This document shows positions 1-7,761 of a stretch of DNA of 8,051 nucleotides, piece by piece. The position numbers and the translations under genes were made by a program. Within the stretch, counting starts at the first letter, position 1. Each line of letters starts with the position of its first letter. Location of the stretch: the NCBI GenBank assembly GCA_016789625.1, contig JAEUQS010000261.1, positions 1 through 8,051 on the forward strand, written 5' to 3'. Source of the DNA: Acidobacteriota bacterium. Lineage in GTDB: Bacteria > Acidobacteriota > Thermoanaerobaculia > UBA5066. The notes beneath the pieces are model-generated. The model searched no databases and had not been told where the DNA came from. It saw nothing but the letters and a program-made list of their open reading frames with translations.

Positions 1-309
1 GAGCCGGGTCCGCCGGAGCGCCTTGACCGTCGCCGAGCGGGGCGCGCCCGTGAGAAGAGACCCCTCGCCCACGATGCCGAGGCTTCCGATCTCGCCCACG
101 CGCTCGGGCGTGAACGCCGCGAGGCGCCCGTGATCGACGACGAAGAGGGCGTCCCCGCCGTCCCCCTTCTCGAAGAGCGTTTCCCCCGCCTCACGCTCGG
201 TGAACGCGAGGAACGGCTCGAGCGCGGAAAGATCCCTACCCGCGAGACCCTCGATGGCCTCCCGGAACCTCACCCACCGGGGCTTCTGGATGCTGGAATC
301 GGGCCTCAC
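1..309 (-). CDS. Cyclic-nucleotide-binding (CNBD/cupin-fold) domain protein, 3' part outside window
   Basis: Only the first 103 residues are visible and the C-terminus lies beyond the left edge. Residues about 20-103 match the beta-roll domain that binds cAMP or cGMP in the CRP/PKA family: a leading strand with GETLFEKGDGGDALFVVDHG (43-62), then the phosphate-binding cassette GEGSLLTGAPRSATV (81-95), with the conserved Glu (82) and Arg (91) that contact the cyclic phosphate and ribose. The cassette therefore looks competent to bind ligand. I chose the GTG at 309 because a stop lies just upstream in frame and no ATG is available; its ribosome site is poor, so coupling to the desaturase 13 bases upstream is likely. 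The style resembles stand-alone CNBD proteins and the regulatory domains of patatin/NTE-type phospholipases or acyltransferases, which would suit this lipid operon. The missing part decides which; a CRP-like transcription factor is also possible. The domain call is firm, the full function open. Confidence 0.85.
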   Translation of the reverse strand, partial: MRPDSSIQKPRWVRFREAIEGLAGRDLSALEPFLAFTEREAGETLFEKGDGGDALFVVDHGRLAAFTPERVGEIGSLGIVGEGSLLTGAPRSATVKALRRTRL

Positions 310-322
310 GCCCGGGAGGATG

Positions 323-1372
323 TCAGATCAGGTTCGCGAGGCGCTTGGGCCGGTAGCCCACGAGGACGCACTTCCACACCGCGCCGTGCCAGGACAGCTC
401 GCGATACGGGATCCCGGCTTCCTCGCAGGCCTTGCGCACGAGCGGCGCGATGCGCGGGAGCTGGTGGTGCGGCACGCCGGGGAAGAGGTGGTGCTCGATC
501 TGGTACGAGAGGCCCGAGAGGAAAACCCGCGCCACGGGGAACGCGCGGAAGTTGAGGGTCGTCGCCAGCTGGCGGGAGAACCAGTCCTTCGGGAGGCCGC
601 CCTTGGGGAAGAAGGACGCCTCGTGCGGCAGATGCGCCGGCGCAAAGATCGCGAAGAAGATGTAGGAGCCCGCGATGAGGCGCACCGTGTTGAGGAGGAG
701 CACCCGGAGCGGTGACGCGAAGAAGAGCGGCACCACCCACCACGCGAGGACGGAAAGCGCGAGGCCGGCGAGGTCGATGACGGCCTTGGAGTCCTTGAAC
801 TTCGACTTGCCGAGCACCTTGAACGTGTGGACGACGCCGATCGACGCCATGTTGGGAATGAGGAAGCCCGTCGCGAGCGGGAACAGGAACGCCTGGAGAG
901 GACGCAGCTTCCGGGCGAGGAACGAGAGGCGCTCTTCCTGCGGCTCGGCGAGCGCGAAGTGAGGCGTGAACTCGTGATCGGGGTCCACGAGATCCTCGTT
1001 GGGGTGCTGGTGGTGCAGGACGTTGTGCTTGTGCCGCCAGTACGTCGTCGAGATCGAGGACACCACGCTGAAGCCCAGCCACGTGAGGAGCGCGTTGAGC
1101 CAGGGCTTGTCGCTGGTCGCGCCGTGCGCGGAGGTGTGGGCGTTCGTCGCGAGACCCACCGTGCCGAGGAGCACGCCGGCGGCGCCCGCGGCCACCGCGA
1201 GCGCGGAGTGCGCCGAGAGCATGAGCACGATGCTCGCGGCGAGCAGGAACGCGAACATCCCCGCCTCCCAAAGGACCTGGCCCGGCCTCTTGCGGTTCAG
1301 CCCGAGACGGGCGATCTCCGCGCGTAATTTCTCGAAAGCTTTCTGGGGCTCGGCGAAGGGACGTGCATCCAT
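323..1372 (-). CDS. Membrane fatty acid desaturase (DesA / linoleoyl-CoA desaturase-like family)
   Basis: A 349-residue integral membrane di-iron desaturase that should insert a double bond into an acyl chain (acyl-CoA or lipid-linked) using O2 and an electron donor. All three histidine boxes are present: HTSAH at 79-83, HKHNVLHH at 114-121 (HxxxHH from 116), and QIEHH at 291-295 followed by LFPGVPHHQLP. The QxxHH third box is typical of the COG3239 group that includes front-end (delta-5/6) desaturases, but there is no fused cytochrome b5 domain, so a separate ferredoxin or similar donor is expected. Hydrophobic segments lie at about 38-75, 91-108, 161-182 and 200-246, as usual for the fold. 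The ATG at 1372 is the only plausible start; the AGAGGA at 1373-1378 touches it, which is too close for a good ribosome site. Translation probably depends on ribosomes ending at the methyltransferase stop 7 bases upstream. Family is certain; regiospecificity and substrate cannot be read from sequence. Confidence 0.96.
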   Translation of the reverse strand: MDARPFAEPQKAFEKLRAEIARLGLNRKRPGQVLWEAGMFAFLLAASIVLMLSAHSALAVAAGAAGVLLGTVGLATNAHTSAHGATSDKPWLNALLTWLGFSVVSSISTTYWRHKHNVLHHQHPNEDLVDPDHEFTPHFALAEPQEERLSFLARKLRPLQAFLFPLATGFLIPNMASIGVVHTFKVLGKSKFKDSKAVIDLAGLALSVLAWWVVPLFFASPLRVLLLNTVRLIAGSYIFFAIFAPAHLPHEASFFPKGGLPKDWFSRQLATTLNFRAFPVARVFLSGLSYQIEHHLFPGVPHHQLPRIAPLVRKACEEAGIPYRELSWHGAVWKCVLVGYRPKRLANLI

Positions 1373-1379
1373 TCCTCTG

Positions 1380-2510
1380 TCATACGCGCTTCCACGGCCT
1401 TTCGGAAGCCCAATCGTTCGTGAAGAGAACCTGGTACACGGCCCCGTCACTGGCGCGGGCCGCGGCCACCACACAGGCCAGGTAGTACTCGAAGAGGCGC
1501 TGGAAGCGGGGCGGATAGCGCGCGGGATCCAGCGAGCGGTGGTTTTCGCGGTAACGCGCCAGCCACCTCTCGCCCGTGGGCGCGTAATGGCGAAGGAGGT
1601 TCTCGACGTCGAGAAGCGCCAGACCGTGGCGTTCCAGCTCCCCGGCGATCTCCGAGAGCTTGGGCTGGGAGGAGCCCGGAAAGATGTACTTCTGGATGAA
1701 CGGATCGTGCACGTTTCGCGAAGCGCCGCAGCCGATGGCGTGCACGAGCGCGAGGCCTCCCGGGCGAAGCAGCGCCGCGATCTTCCGGAAGTAGCCCCGG
1801 TACTCGCCCGCGCGGAGGTGCTCGAGCATCCCCACGCTCGCGACCTTGTGGAACGGACCCTCGAGAGAGCGGAAGTCCGCGCAGCGGATCTCGATGCGGT
1901 GCTCGAGTCCGGCATCGGCGACCCGCTCTTTCGCCCGGGCCGCGTGCCGCTCGCTGAGCGTGACGCCGACGCCCGAGACGCCGTGGTTCCGTGCCGCGTG
2001 GAGGAGGAGCCCGCCGAAGCCGCAGCCGATGTCCACGAGGCGCTCACCCGGGACGAGCCGCAGCTTCTGGCAGACGCGCTCGAGCTTCTGCCGCTGGAGA
2101 TCCTCGAGGGAGTCCTCACCCGTGAGCGCGTAGCCGCACGAGTAGGTCATCGAGTCGTCGAGGAACGCCTCGAAGAGATCGTCTCCGAGGTCGTAGTGGC
2201 TCCTGACGTTCCGGGCGTTCCCGCGCAAGAGGTCGGACACGCGGCGGAAGAGCGCGTGAAAGGCGAGCCGCCCGTCCCGGCCGACGCCCTGATCGACGCG
2301 GTTCCGAAGCAGAGCCGTGAGGACGCTTTCGAGAGCGGTTCCCGCGATCGAGACCTTCTCGTCGGCGAAGGCCTCGCCCAGCCCGAGGTTTCCGTACGCG
2401 AGGACGGCGGAGAAGGCCGAGAGGTCGTGGAACGCGAGCGTGCCTTCGACGTGGGCCTCGGGTGAGCCGGCGATCGCCGAGCCGCCCGGCCACGTCACCC
2501 GGTAGCGCAC
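1380..2510 (-). CDS. cfa: Cyclopropane-fatty-acyl-phospholipid synthase family methyltransferase
   Basis: A SAM-dependent enzyme of the Cfa/mycolic-acid-cyclopropane-synthase family, which adds a methylene (or in relatives a methyl) group across the double bond of an unsaturated acyl chain in membrane phospholipid. From the GTG at 2510 (376 residues): N-terminal lipid-binding-like domain to about 95, the HYDLGDDLFEAFLDDSMTYS run at 105-124 followed by Cys125, the SAM-binding glycine motif VDIGCGFGGLLL (159-170), SVGMLEH with Glu230, His257 in LVHAIG, FIQKYIFPG (271-279) and RHYAP with Tyr309. Cys125, Glu230, His257 and Tyr309 correspond to the bicarbonate/active-site residues Cys139, Glu239, His266 and Tyr317 of E. 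coli Cfa, so catalysis looks intact. The start is uncertain: similarity to the family (an AAFLRLLDRSLRD helix) continues upstream to about 2575, yet the next in-frame standard start is an ATG at 2672 inside the divergent synthetase gene. First gene of the operon with the desaturase, which could supply its unsaturated substrate. A methyltransferase making methyl-branched rather than cyclopropane lipid is the main alternative. Confidence 0.94.
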   Translation of the reverse strand: MRYRVTWPGGSAIAGSPEAHVEGTLAFHDLSAFSAVLAYGNLGLGEAFADEKVSIAGTALESVLTALLRNRVDQGVGRDGRLAFHALFRRVSDLLRGNARNVRSHYDLGDDLFEAFLDDSMTYSCGYALTGEDSLEDLQRQKLERVCQKLRLVPGERLVDIGCGFGGLLLHAARNHGVSGVGVTLSERHAARAKERVADAGLEHRIEIRCADFRSLEGPFHKVASVGMLEHLRAGEYRGYFRKIAALLRPGGLALVHAIGCGASRNVHDPFIQKYIFPGSSQPKLSEIAGELERHGLALLDVENLLRHYAPTGERWLARYRENHRSLDPARYPPRFQRLFEYYLACVVAAARASDGAVYQVLFTNDWASERPWKRV

Positions 2511-2612
2511 ATCGCGGAGAGACCGGTCGAGGAGCCTGAGGAACGCCGCTCGCGCCCCCTCGCCGCTTCGGCGTTGGTACGCTACGTCCGATTCCCCCAG
2601 AAGGAGATCGGC
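2511..2612. promoter_or_regulatory. Divergent intergenic region between methyltransferase and acyl-CoA synthetase
   Basis: This is the longest stretch without an assigned gene, and the only one between divergently transcribed genes, so promoters for both the lipid operon (minus) and the synthetase (plus) are expected here or just inside the flanking genes. I could not find convincing -35/-10 pairs, and no clear inverted repeat that would mark an operator. On the minus strand the part from 2511 to about 2575 still reads as coding in the methyltransferase frame, so the true non-coding gap may be under 40 bases. Confidence 0.45.
2601..2606 (+). promoter_or_regulatory. Strong ribosome binding site (AAGGAG) of the acyl-CoA synthetase
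   Basis: AAGGAG sits six bases before the ATG at 2613, an ideal Shine-Dalgarno spacing. It decides the start in favour of 2613 over the in-frame ATG at 2574, which has no such site and would add 13 residues that do not resemble the family. Confidence 0.85.
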
Positions 2613-4421
<1,809 letters not shown>

Positions 4422-4425
4422 GCGT

Positions 4426-4935
4426 TCAGATTCCCGGTTTCGTGTTTCCGTCCTCGCCCGCGAGACGGTACTTCTCCACGGCGTCGCGCACGTAGCGCAT
4501 CTCCTGGAGCGTCGACGTGACGGCGATGCGGGCTTCGGCGATGAGCAGCAGGCTGCCCCAGAGGAGCGCGGCCGAGCCCGAGATGCCGAAGACGAGCGGC
4601 ACGAACTCCCAGGCCGAGAGCTCGGCCACCGCGACGAGACCGATCGCCATGCTCGTCGCCACGAGGAGCCCGATCGCCACGTAGAAGCTCGTCATCGCGG
4701 TCCGGAGGCGCAGCACGCGCTGCGAGAGCCAGCCGAGCTGATCGAGGATGAGCGCGCGCTTGCCGCTCTCGAGCGGCGGCCCGGTCGTGGCGGCCTTCTC
4801 GATGGTCTCCGCCAGGCTGCGCACGCGGTCCACGACGCGGGAGAGGCGCGAGGACGTCGAGAAGACCAGCGTCCCGGCGGAGGAGATGAGCACCGCGGGC
4901 GTGATCATCGACGTGAGCACGGTGGCTTTGTCCAC
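4426..4935 (-). CDS. DUF2721 family three-helix membrane protein
   Basis: A 169-residue integral membrane protein of unknown function. The N-terminal part, ITPAVLISSAGTLVFSTSSR (11-30) followed by LSRVVDRVRSL, is the hallmark of DUF2721: a first helix (about 8-27) and an Arg-rich amphipathic stretch that runs into a cytoplasmic loop (about 30-78). Two further membrane segments lie at about 80-105 and 110-133, and the C-terminal 35 residues are charged. The GTG at 4935 is the start that gives the full first helix; GAGAAG lies about 8 bases upstream as a weak ribosome site. It follows the TPR gene by 12 bases and is the last gene of the minus-strand run. Its stop is 4 bases from the stop of the convergent acyl-CoA synthetase. 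Nothing in the sequence indicates a biochemical role. Confidence 0.87.
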   Translation of the reverse strand: MDKATVLTSMITPAVLISSAGTLVFSTSSRLSRVVDRVRSLAETIEKAATTGPPLESGKRALILDQLGWLSQRVLRLRTAMTSFYVAIGLLVATSMAIGLVAVAELSAWEFVPLVFGISGSAALLWGSLLLIAEARIAVTSTLQEMRYVRDAVEKYRLAGEDGNTKPGI

Positions 4936-4947
4936 GCGGCGATCTTC

Positions 4948-6366
4948 TCAGGAACCGGTCAGCGGTTTGGCAGCGACAGCTGCAAACCGCCTCTCGCCGC
5001 GGAGCTTCGCGAAGCGCGGATCGATCAGCATGCGGCGAAGCCCCTCCCGCCCGTCCGCCGCCTTCTCGAGCGCGGACAGCGCCTTGGCTCGGTCACCGGC
5101 TCCCCAGTGCGCGAGCGCGAGCGCGGCGGGCGGGACATCGTTCGTCGTCTTCGCGCGATCGAGGAGCTCGCCGACGAGCTTCTTCGCGTCGGCCTTCTTC
5201 CCGGCGCCCGCGAGCGCGTGAGCCAGGGACGCGACCTCGAAGGGCCCGCGGGCCGACGCGTCGACCGCGCGGCCCAGCGCGTCGACCGCAGCGGGGTCGC
5301 CGGCGGTCCGGCCCTTCGCCTGGAGCGCGAGACCCGTCAGCAGCTCCGCGAACGCGGGGTCCACGCCGGCGACCTTCGCCGCCGCCGCGAGGACCGCGTC
5401 GTTCTCCCCCGCCCAGTAGCTCACCAGCGCGCGGGCTCGCGCGACGGCGAGGGAGTCCGGATCGGCCTTGGCGGCCGCGTCCAGGACGGCGCGGGCCTCG
5501 TCGAATCGGCCGAGGATCCCGAGAGCCAGGGCGCGGGCCGGGTGCGCGGGAGGCAGGCTCGACAGCGCGGAAGCCGGATCCGGGTCCCGTTCGGCACGGA
5601 CGAGGGCCAGGGCGGCCTGGGCTTCGACGAGCGAGGGGTCGAGCGCGAGCGCGCGCTCCGCGGCGGCCTTCGCGCCGTCGAGGTCCGCGGCGGACGGCAC
5701 GGCCCCCCGCACGAGAGCGCGGGCGAGCGCGGCCTGAGCCAAGGCGAACGCGGGCTCCCGTTCCGCGGCCTTCCGGAGCAGCGCCACGTCGTTCGGGGAT
5801 TCGCCCGCGTTTCCCTTCAGGTAGGAGAGGAACGCCTCGGCGTCCTTCGCCGCGGGCTCGAGCCGCGCGGAGCCCTTGCCGCGGAGCCGCTGGCCGAGCT
5901 GGTGCGCGACCTCGGTGTGGAGCGCCAGCGCCTCGGCGAGCGGCTTCCTTTCCACTGCGTGGAGCAGAACCGCGCCGTCGGCGACCCGCAGCAGATCGAG
6001 CACGACCTCGAGTACCTCTCCGGTGACGGTCAGGCGGCCCGTCACGACCGCGTCCACCGCGAGCGCCCGGCCCGCGGCGCGCGGCTCCTCGCCGCGCCTC
6101 GCGCGGGCAATTTCGAACGCGGGCACCGCGAGCCCGGGGGCCGCCTTCAGGGAACGCGAGAGGGTCTCGGCAAACGCCAAGGGAAGGGACCCCTCTCCCG
6201 AAAGCGGCAGCACGGCGACCGAGCCAACCGTCTTCTCGACGGCGCGGTTGCCGCCGCTCACGTACGCGATACCGATTCCGAGCGCGAGGAGGCCGGCGAC
6301 GATCCAGAGGATCCGCAGCATCTTCTCGGGACCGGCGCCCCCGTCGACGTCGTCCGGATCAGCCAT
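4948..6366 (-). CDS. Membrane-anchored TPR protein with TolB/FlgO-like N-terminal region
   Basis: A 472-residue protein with a short acidic cytoplasmic N-terminus, one membrane segment (about 17-36, LRILWIVAGLLALGIGIAYV) and a long Ala-rich extracytoplasmic part. Residues about 49-165 (SVAVLPLSGEGS, then AVDAVVTGRLTVTGEVLEV) resemble the TolB-N/FlgO-like module found between the effector domain and TPRs in bacterial adenylate cyclases and Ser/Thr kinases. From about 172 to 440 there are helical repeats with TPR spacing, for example AKAAAERALALDPSLVEAQA and EARAVLDAAAKADPDSLAVA. The C-terminal LIDPRFAKLRGERRF (447-461) is the usual ending of such TPR arrays. No kinase or cyclase domain is present, so this looks like the sensory/scaffold half on its own, probably a protein-protein interaction platform in the envelope. 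The ATG at 6366 overlaps the dehydrogenase stop and has GGAGG four bases upstream. Partner and cargo are unknown. Confidence 0.88.
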   Translation of the reverse strand: MADPDDVDGGAGPEKMLRILWIVAGLLALGIGIAYVSGGNRAVEKTVGSVAVLPLSGEGSLPLAFAETLSRSLKAAPGLAVPAFEIARARRGEEPRAAGRALAVDAVVTGRLTVTGEVLEVVLDLLRVADGAVLLHAVERKPLAEALALHTEVAHQLGQRLRGKGSARLEPAAKDAEAFLSYLKGNAGESPNDVALLRKAAEREPAFALAQAALARALVRGAVPSAADLDGAKAAAERALALDPSLVEAQAALALVRAERDPDPASALSSLPPAHPARALALGILGRFDEARAVLDAAAKADPDSLAVARARALVSYWAGENDAVLAAAAKVAGVDPAFAELLTGLALQAKGRTAGDPAAVDALGRAVDASARGPFEVASLAHALAGAGKKADAKKLVGELLDRAKTTNDVPPAALALAHWGAGDRAKALSALEKAADGREGLRRMLIDPRFAKLRGERRFAAVAAKPLTGS

Positions 6367-6375
6367 TCTTCCTCC
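6359..6375 (-). promoter_or_regulatory. Translational coupling site: ATGGCTGA overlap with GGAGG ribosome site
   Basis: The dehydrogenase stop (TGA, 6361-6359) lies inside the first codons of the TPR gene (ATG, 6366-6364), an 8-base overlap. GGAGG at 6375-6371 is placed inside the end of the dehydrogenase gene, four bases before that ATG. This arrangement fixes the TPR start and implies that the two proteins are translated from the same message. Confidence 0.8.
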
Positions 6376-7159
6376 GGTACCCCGTGCGCCGCGTGATCCA
6401 CGAGACGACCCCCGGGACGACCCGGTTGAGTCCCAGGAACAGCCGCAGCATGAAGGGCGCGGTGATGGTGCGGTCCTCGTCGCGGACGCCCGCGACGAGC
6501 GCGGCGGCGGCCTCGTCCGGGGTGAGCGTGGGGACGAGCTTCGAGATCTTCGGGACGCGCTCCTCGGAGCCCGCGTTCGTCGTGAAGTAGTCGCTCGACA
6601 CCTTGCCGAACGTCGCGAGCGTCACGCCGACTCCCGTTTCCGCGAGGTCTGCCGAGAGCGCCTCGTGGAATCCCCGCATCGCCCAGCGGGCCGCGGCATA
6701 GGCCGTCGCGCCCGGCCAGGCGATGAAGCTCACCGGCGACGTGACGTTCACGATACGGCCCGAGCCCCGCGCGAGCATTCCGGGGAGCACCGCGCGGGTC
6801 ACCCAGAACGCCGCGAAGTACGGCGCGGCCATCATCGAGACGACCTCCTCGGGCGGCGTTTCCTCGGGCGAGAGCCAGCGGCCCGCGCCCGCGTTGTTCA
6901 CGACCACGGCGGGCACCCCGGCCTCGGCGAGCACGCGCTCCATCGCCGCGCTCACGGCGTGCGGATCGGACAGGTCCACGGCGACCGCGAGCGCCGTTCC
7001 CCCCGCCGCCCGCACGGACGCGCCGACCTTCTCGAGCTCGGCCTCCCGGCGCGCGAGGAGGACGACGCGGGCCCCCTCGCGTCCGAACGCGACGGCCGTG
7101 GCCGCGCCGATCCCACTGGACGCACCGGTGACGAGGACGGTCTCTCCGCGCAGATTCAT
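6359..7159 (-). CDS. Short-chain dehydrogenase/reductase (SDR), NAD(P)-dependent
   Basis: A 266-residue classical SDR with a Rossmann fold. It carries the cofactor motif TGASSGIG (11-18), the VDLSD acidic turn (61-65), NNAG (88-91), RIVNVTS (135-141) with the candidate catalytic Ser141, and Tyr154 thirteen residues later. Arg residues after the second strand (LLARREAELE, 34-43) favour NADP(H). The position four after Tyr154, normally Lys in YxxxK, is Arg158 (YAAAR, codon CGC at 6688-6686), so the standard catalytic tetrad is altered. The C-terminal 30 residues (FMLRLFLGLNRVVPGVVSWI) are hydrophobic with an Arg/Lys-rich end, as in membrane-associated SDRs acting on lipids, retinoids or steroids. 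The substrate cannot be assigned. The ATG at 7159 has no clear ribosome site and lies 26 bases after the upstream gene's stop; the downstream TPR gene overlaps it. Length is normal for the family. Confidence 0.95.
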   Translation of the reverse strand: MNLRGETVLVTGASSGIGAATAVAFGREGARVVLLARREAELEKVGASVRAAGGTALAVAVDLSDPHAVSAAMERVLAEAGVPAVVVNNAGAGRWLSPEETPPEEVVSMMAAPYFAAFWVTRAVLPGMLARGSGRIVNVTSPVSFIAWPGATAYAAARWAMRGFHEALSADLAETGVGVTLATFGKVSSDYFTTNAGSEERVPKISKLVPTLTPDEAAAALVAGVRDEDRTITAPFMLRLFLGLNRVVPGVVSWITRRTGYRRKNG

Positions 7160-7185
7160 GGGCGAAGCGATCGTACCTGTCCCGG

Positions 7186-7761
7186 TCAGCCCTCGGTGAG
7201 GACCGTCCAGCGGATCGTCACGGTCTGGGCCAGCGCGTGCGCCACCACGAGGAGCTTGGCGTACAGCGTCGTCTCCCCGGGGCGCTCGATGCGCACCACG
7301 TAGATGTGGCCGATCTTCACCGGCACCGAAGCATTCGGCTTGGGGGTGAGCAGGCGCTCGTGCTCGTGGAGCGGCTGGAGGTCCCGCTCGCCCTTGCGGA
7401 TGAGGAGCTTCCCGTCCTTGAGGGCGATGGAGACGAAGCCCTGTCCGTTTCCGACGGATTCGCGGAAGCCGTAGCGGGCCGCGATCTCGAGCGGGTCGCC
7501 GAGGTCCACGATCGCGCCCTTCTCGAGGCCCTGGATGCCGGTGACGAGCTGGTCGGGCAGCGTGCGGAACGACAGGTGGCTGCAGACGTTGGCGACCCGC
7601 TGGTTCGTGATGGCCGTGCCGTAGGCCCCGCTCGTGAGGCAGAGCGTGCCCGCGAGCGCGTCGAGGCCGTAGAGCGTCGTCACGGTCCTCAGGTCGTCCG
7701 CCGGGGCCGGCCGGGCGAGAGCCGCCGCGAGGGCGAATCCGAGCAGGGCGGCCTTCCTCAC
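7186..7761 (-). CDS. Small Sec-exported protein of unknown function, next to PAAR-like gene
   Basis: A 191-residue protein that I do not recognise. The first 21 residues form a textbook signal peptide (basic start, LLGFALAAALA core, then APA before DD), so it should be exported to the periplasm or beyond. The mature part has two Cys residues (41 and 60) that could form a disulfide, a central region with LKDGKLLIRKGERDLQPLHE (114-133), and a beta-rich C-terminal half (KIGHIYVVRIERPGETTLYA, 149-168, then VTIRW). There are no membrane segments after the signal and no catalytic motif that I can name. I chose the GTG at 7761 because it begins the signal peptide and overlaps the stop of the PAAR-like gene as GTGA, so the two are translationally coupled. 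By context it may be an accessory, effector or immunity-type partner of the PAAR-like protein, but that is inference. Confidence 0.82.
   Translation of the reverse strand: MRKAALLGFALAAALARPAPADDLRTVTTLYGLDALAGTLCLTSGAYGTAITNQRVANVCSHLSFRTLPDQLVTGIQGLEKGAIVDLGDPLEIAARYGFRESVGNGQGFVSIALKDGKLLIRKGERDLQPLHEHERLLTPKPNASVPVKIGHIYVVRIERPGETTLYAKLLVVAHALAQTVTIRWTVLTEG
7758..7761 (-). promoter_or_regulatory. GTGA stop/start overlap coupling the PAAR-like and exported-protein genes
   Basis: The GTG start (7761-7759) and the TGA stop (7760-7758) share bases, giving the four-base overlap typical of translationally coupled genes. It supports co-expression of the pair in fixed ratio. Confidence 0.75.

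Noticed and set aside
1373..2119. Upstream extension of the desaturase frame on the minus strand
   Set aside because: It lies in another frame of the methyltransferase gene, its translation is Ser/Arg-rich low-complexity, and the desaturase family begins at the ATG at 1372.
999..2465. Plus-strand open frame of nearly 490 codons over the desaturase and methyltransferase
   Set aside because: Antisense shadow of two genes with complete catalytic motifs; the translation has no recognisable domain.
2574..2612. Earlier ATG at 2574 as start of the acyl-CoA ligase
   Set aside because: No ribosome site precedes it, while AAGGAG sits six bases before the ATG at 2613, where family similarity begins.
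5876..7303. Plus-strand open frame opposite the TPR, SDR and exported-protein genes
   Set aside because: Antisense to the SDR with its TGASSGIG and NNAG motifs; low-complexity translation.
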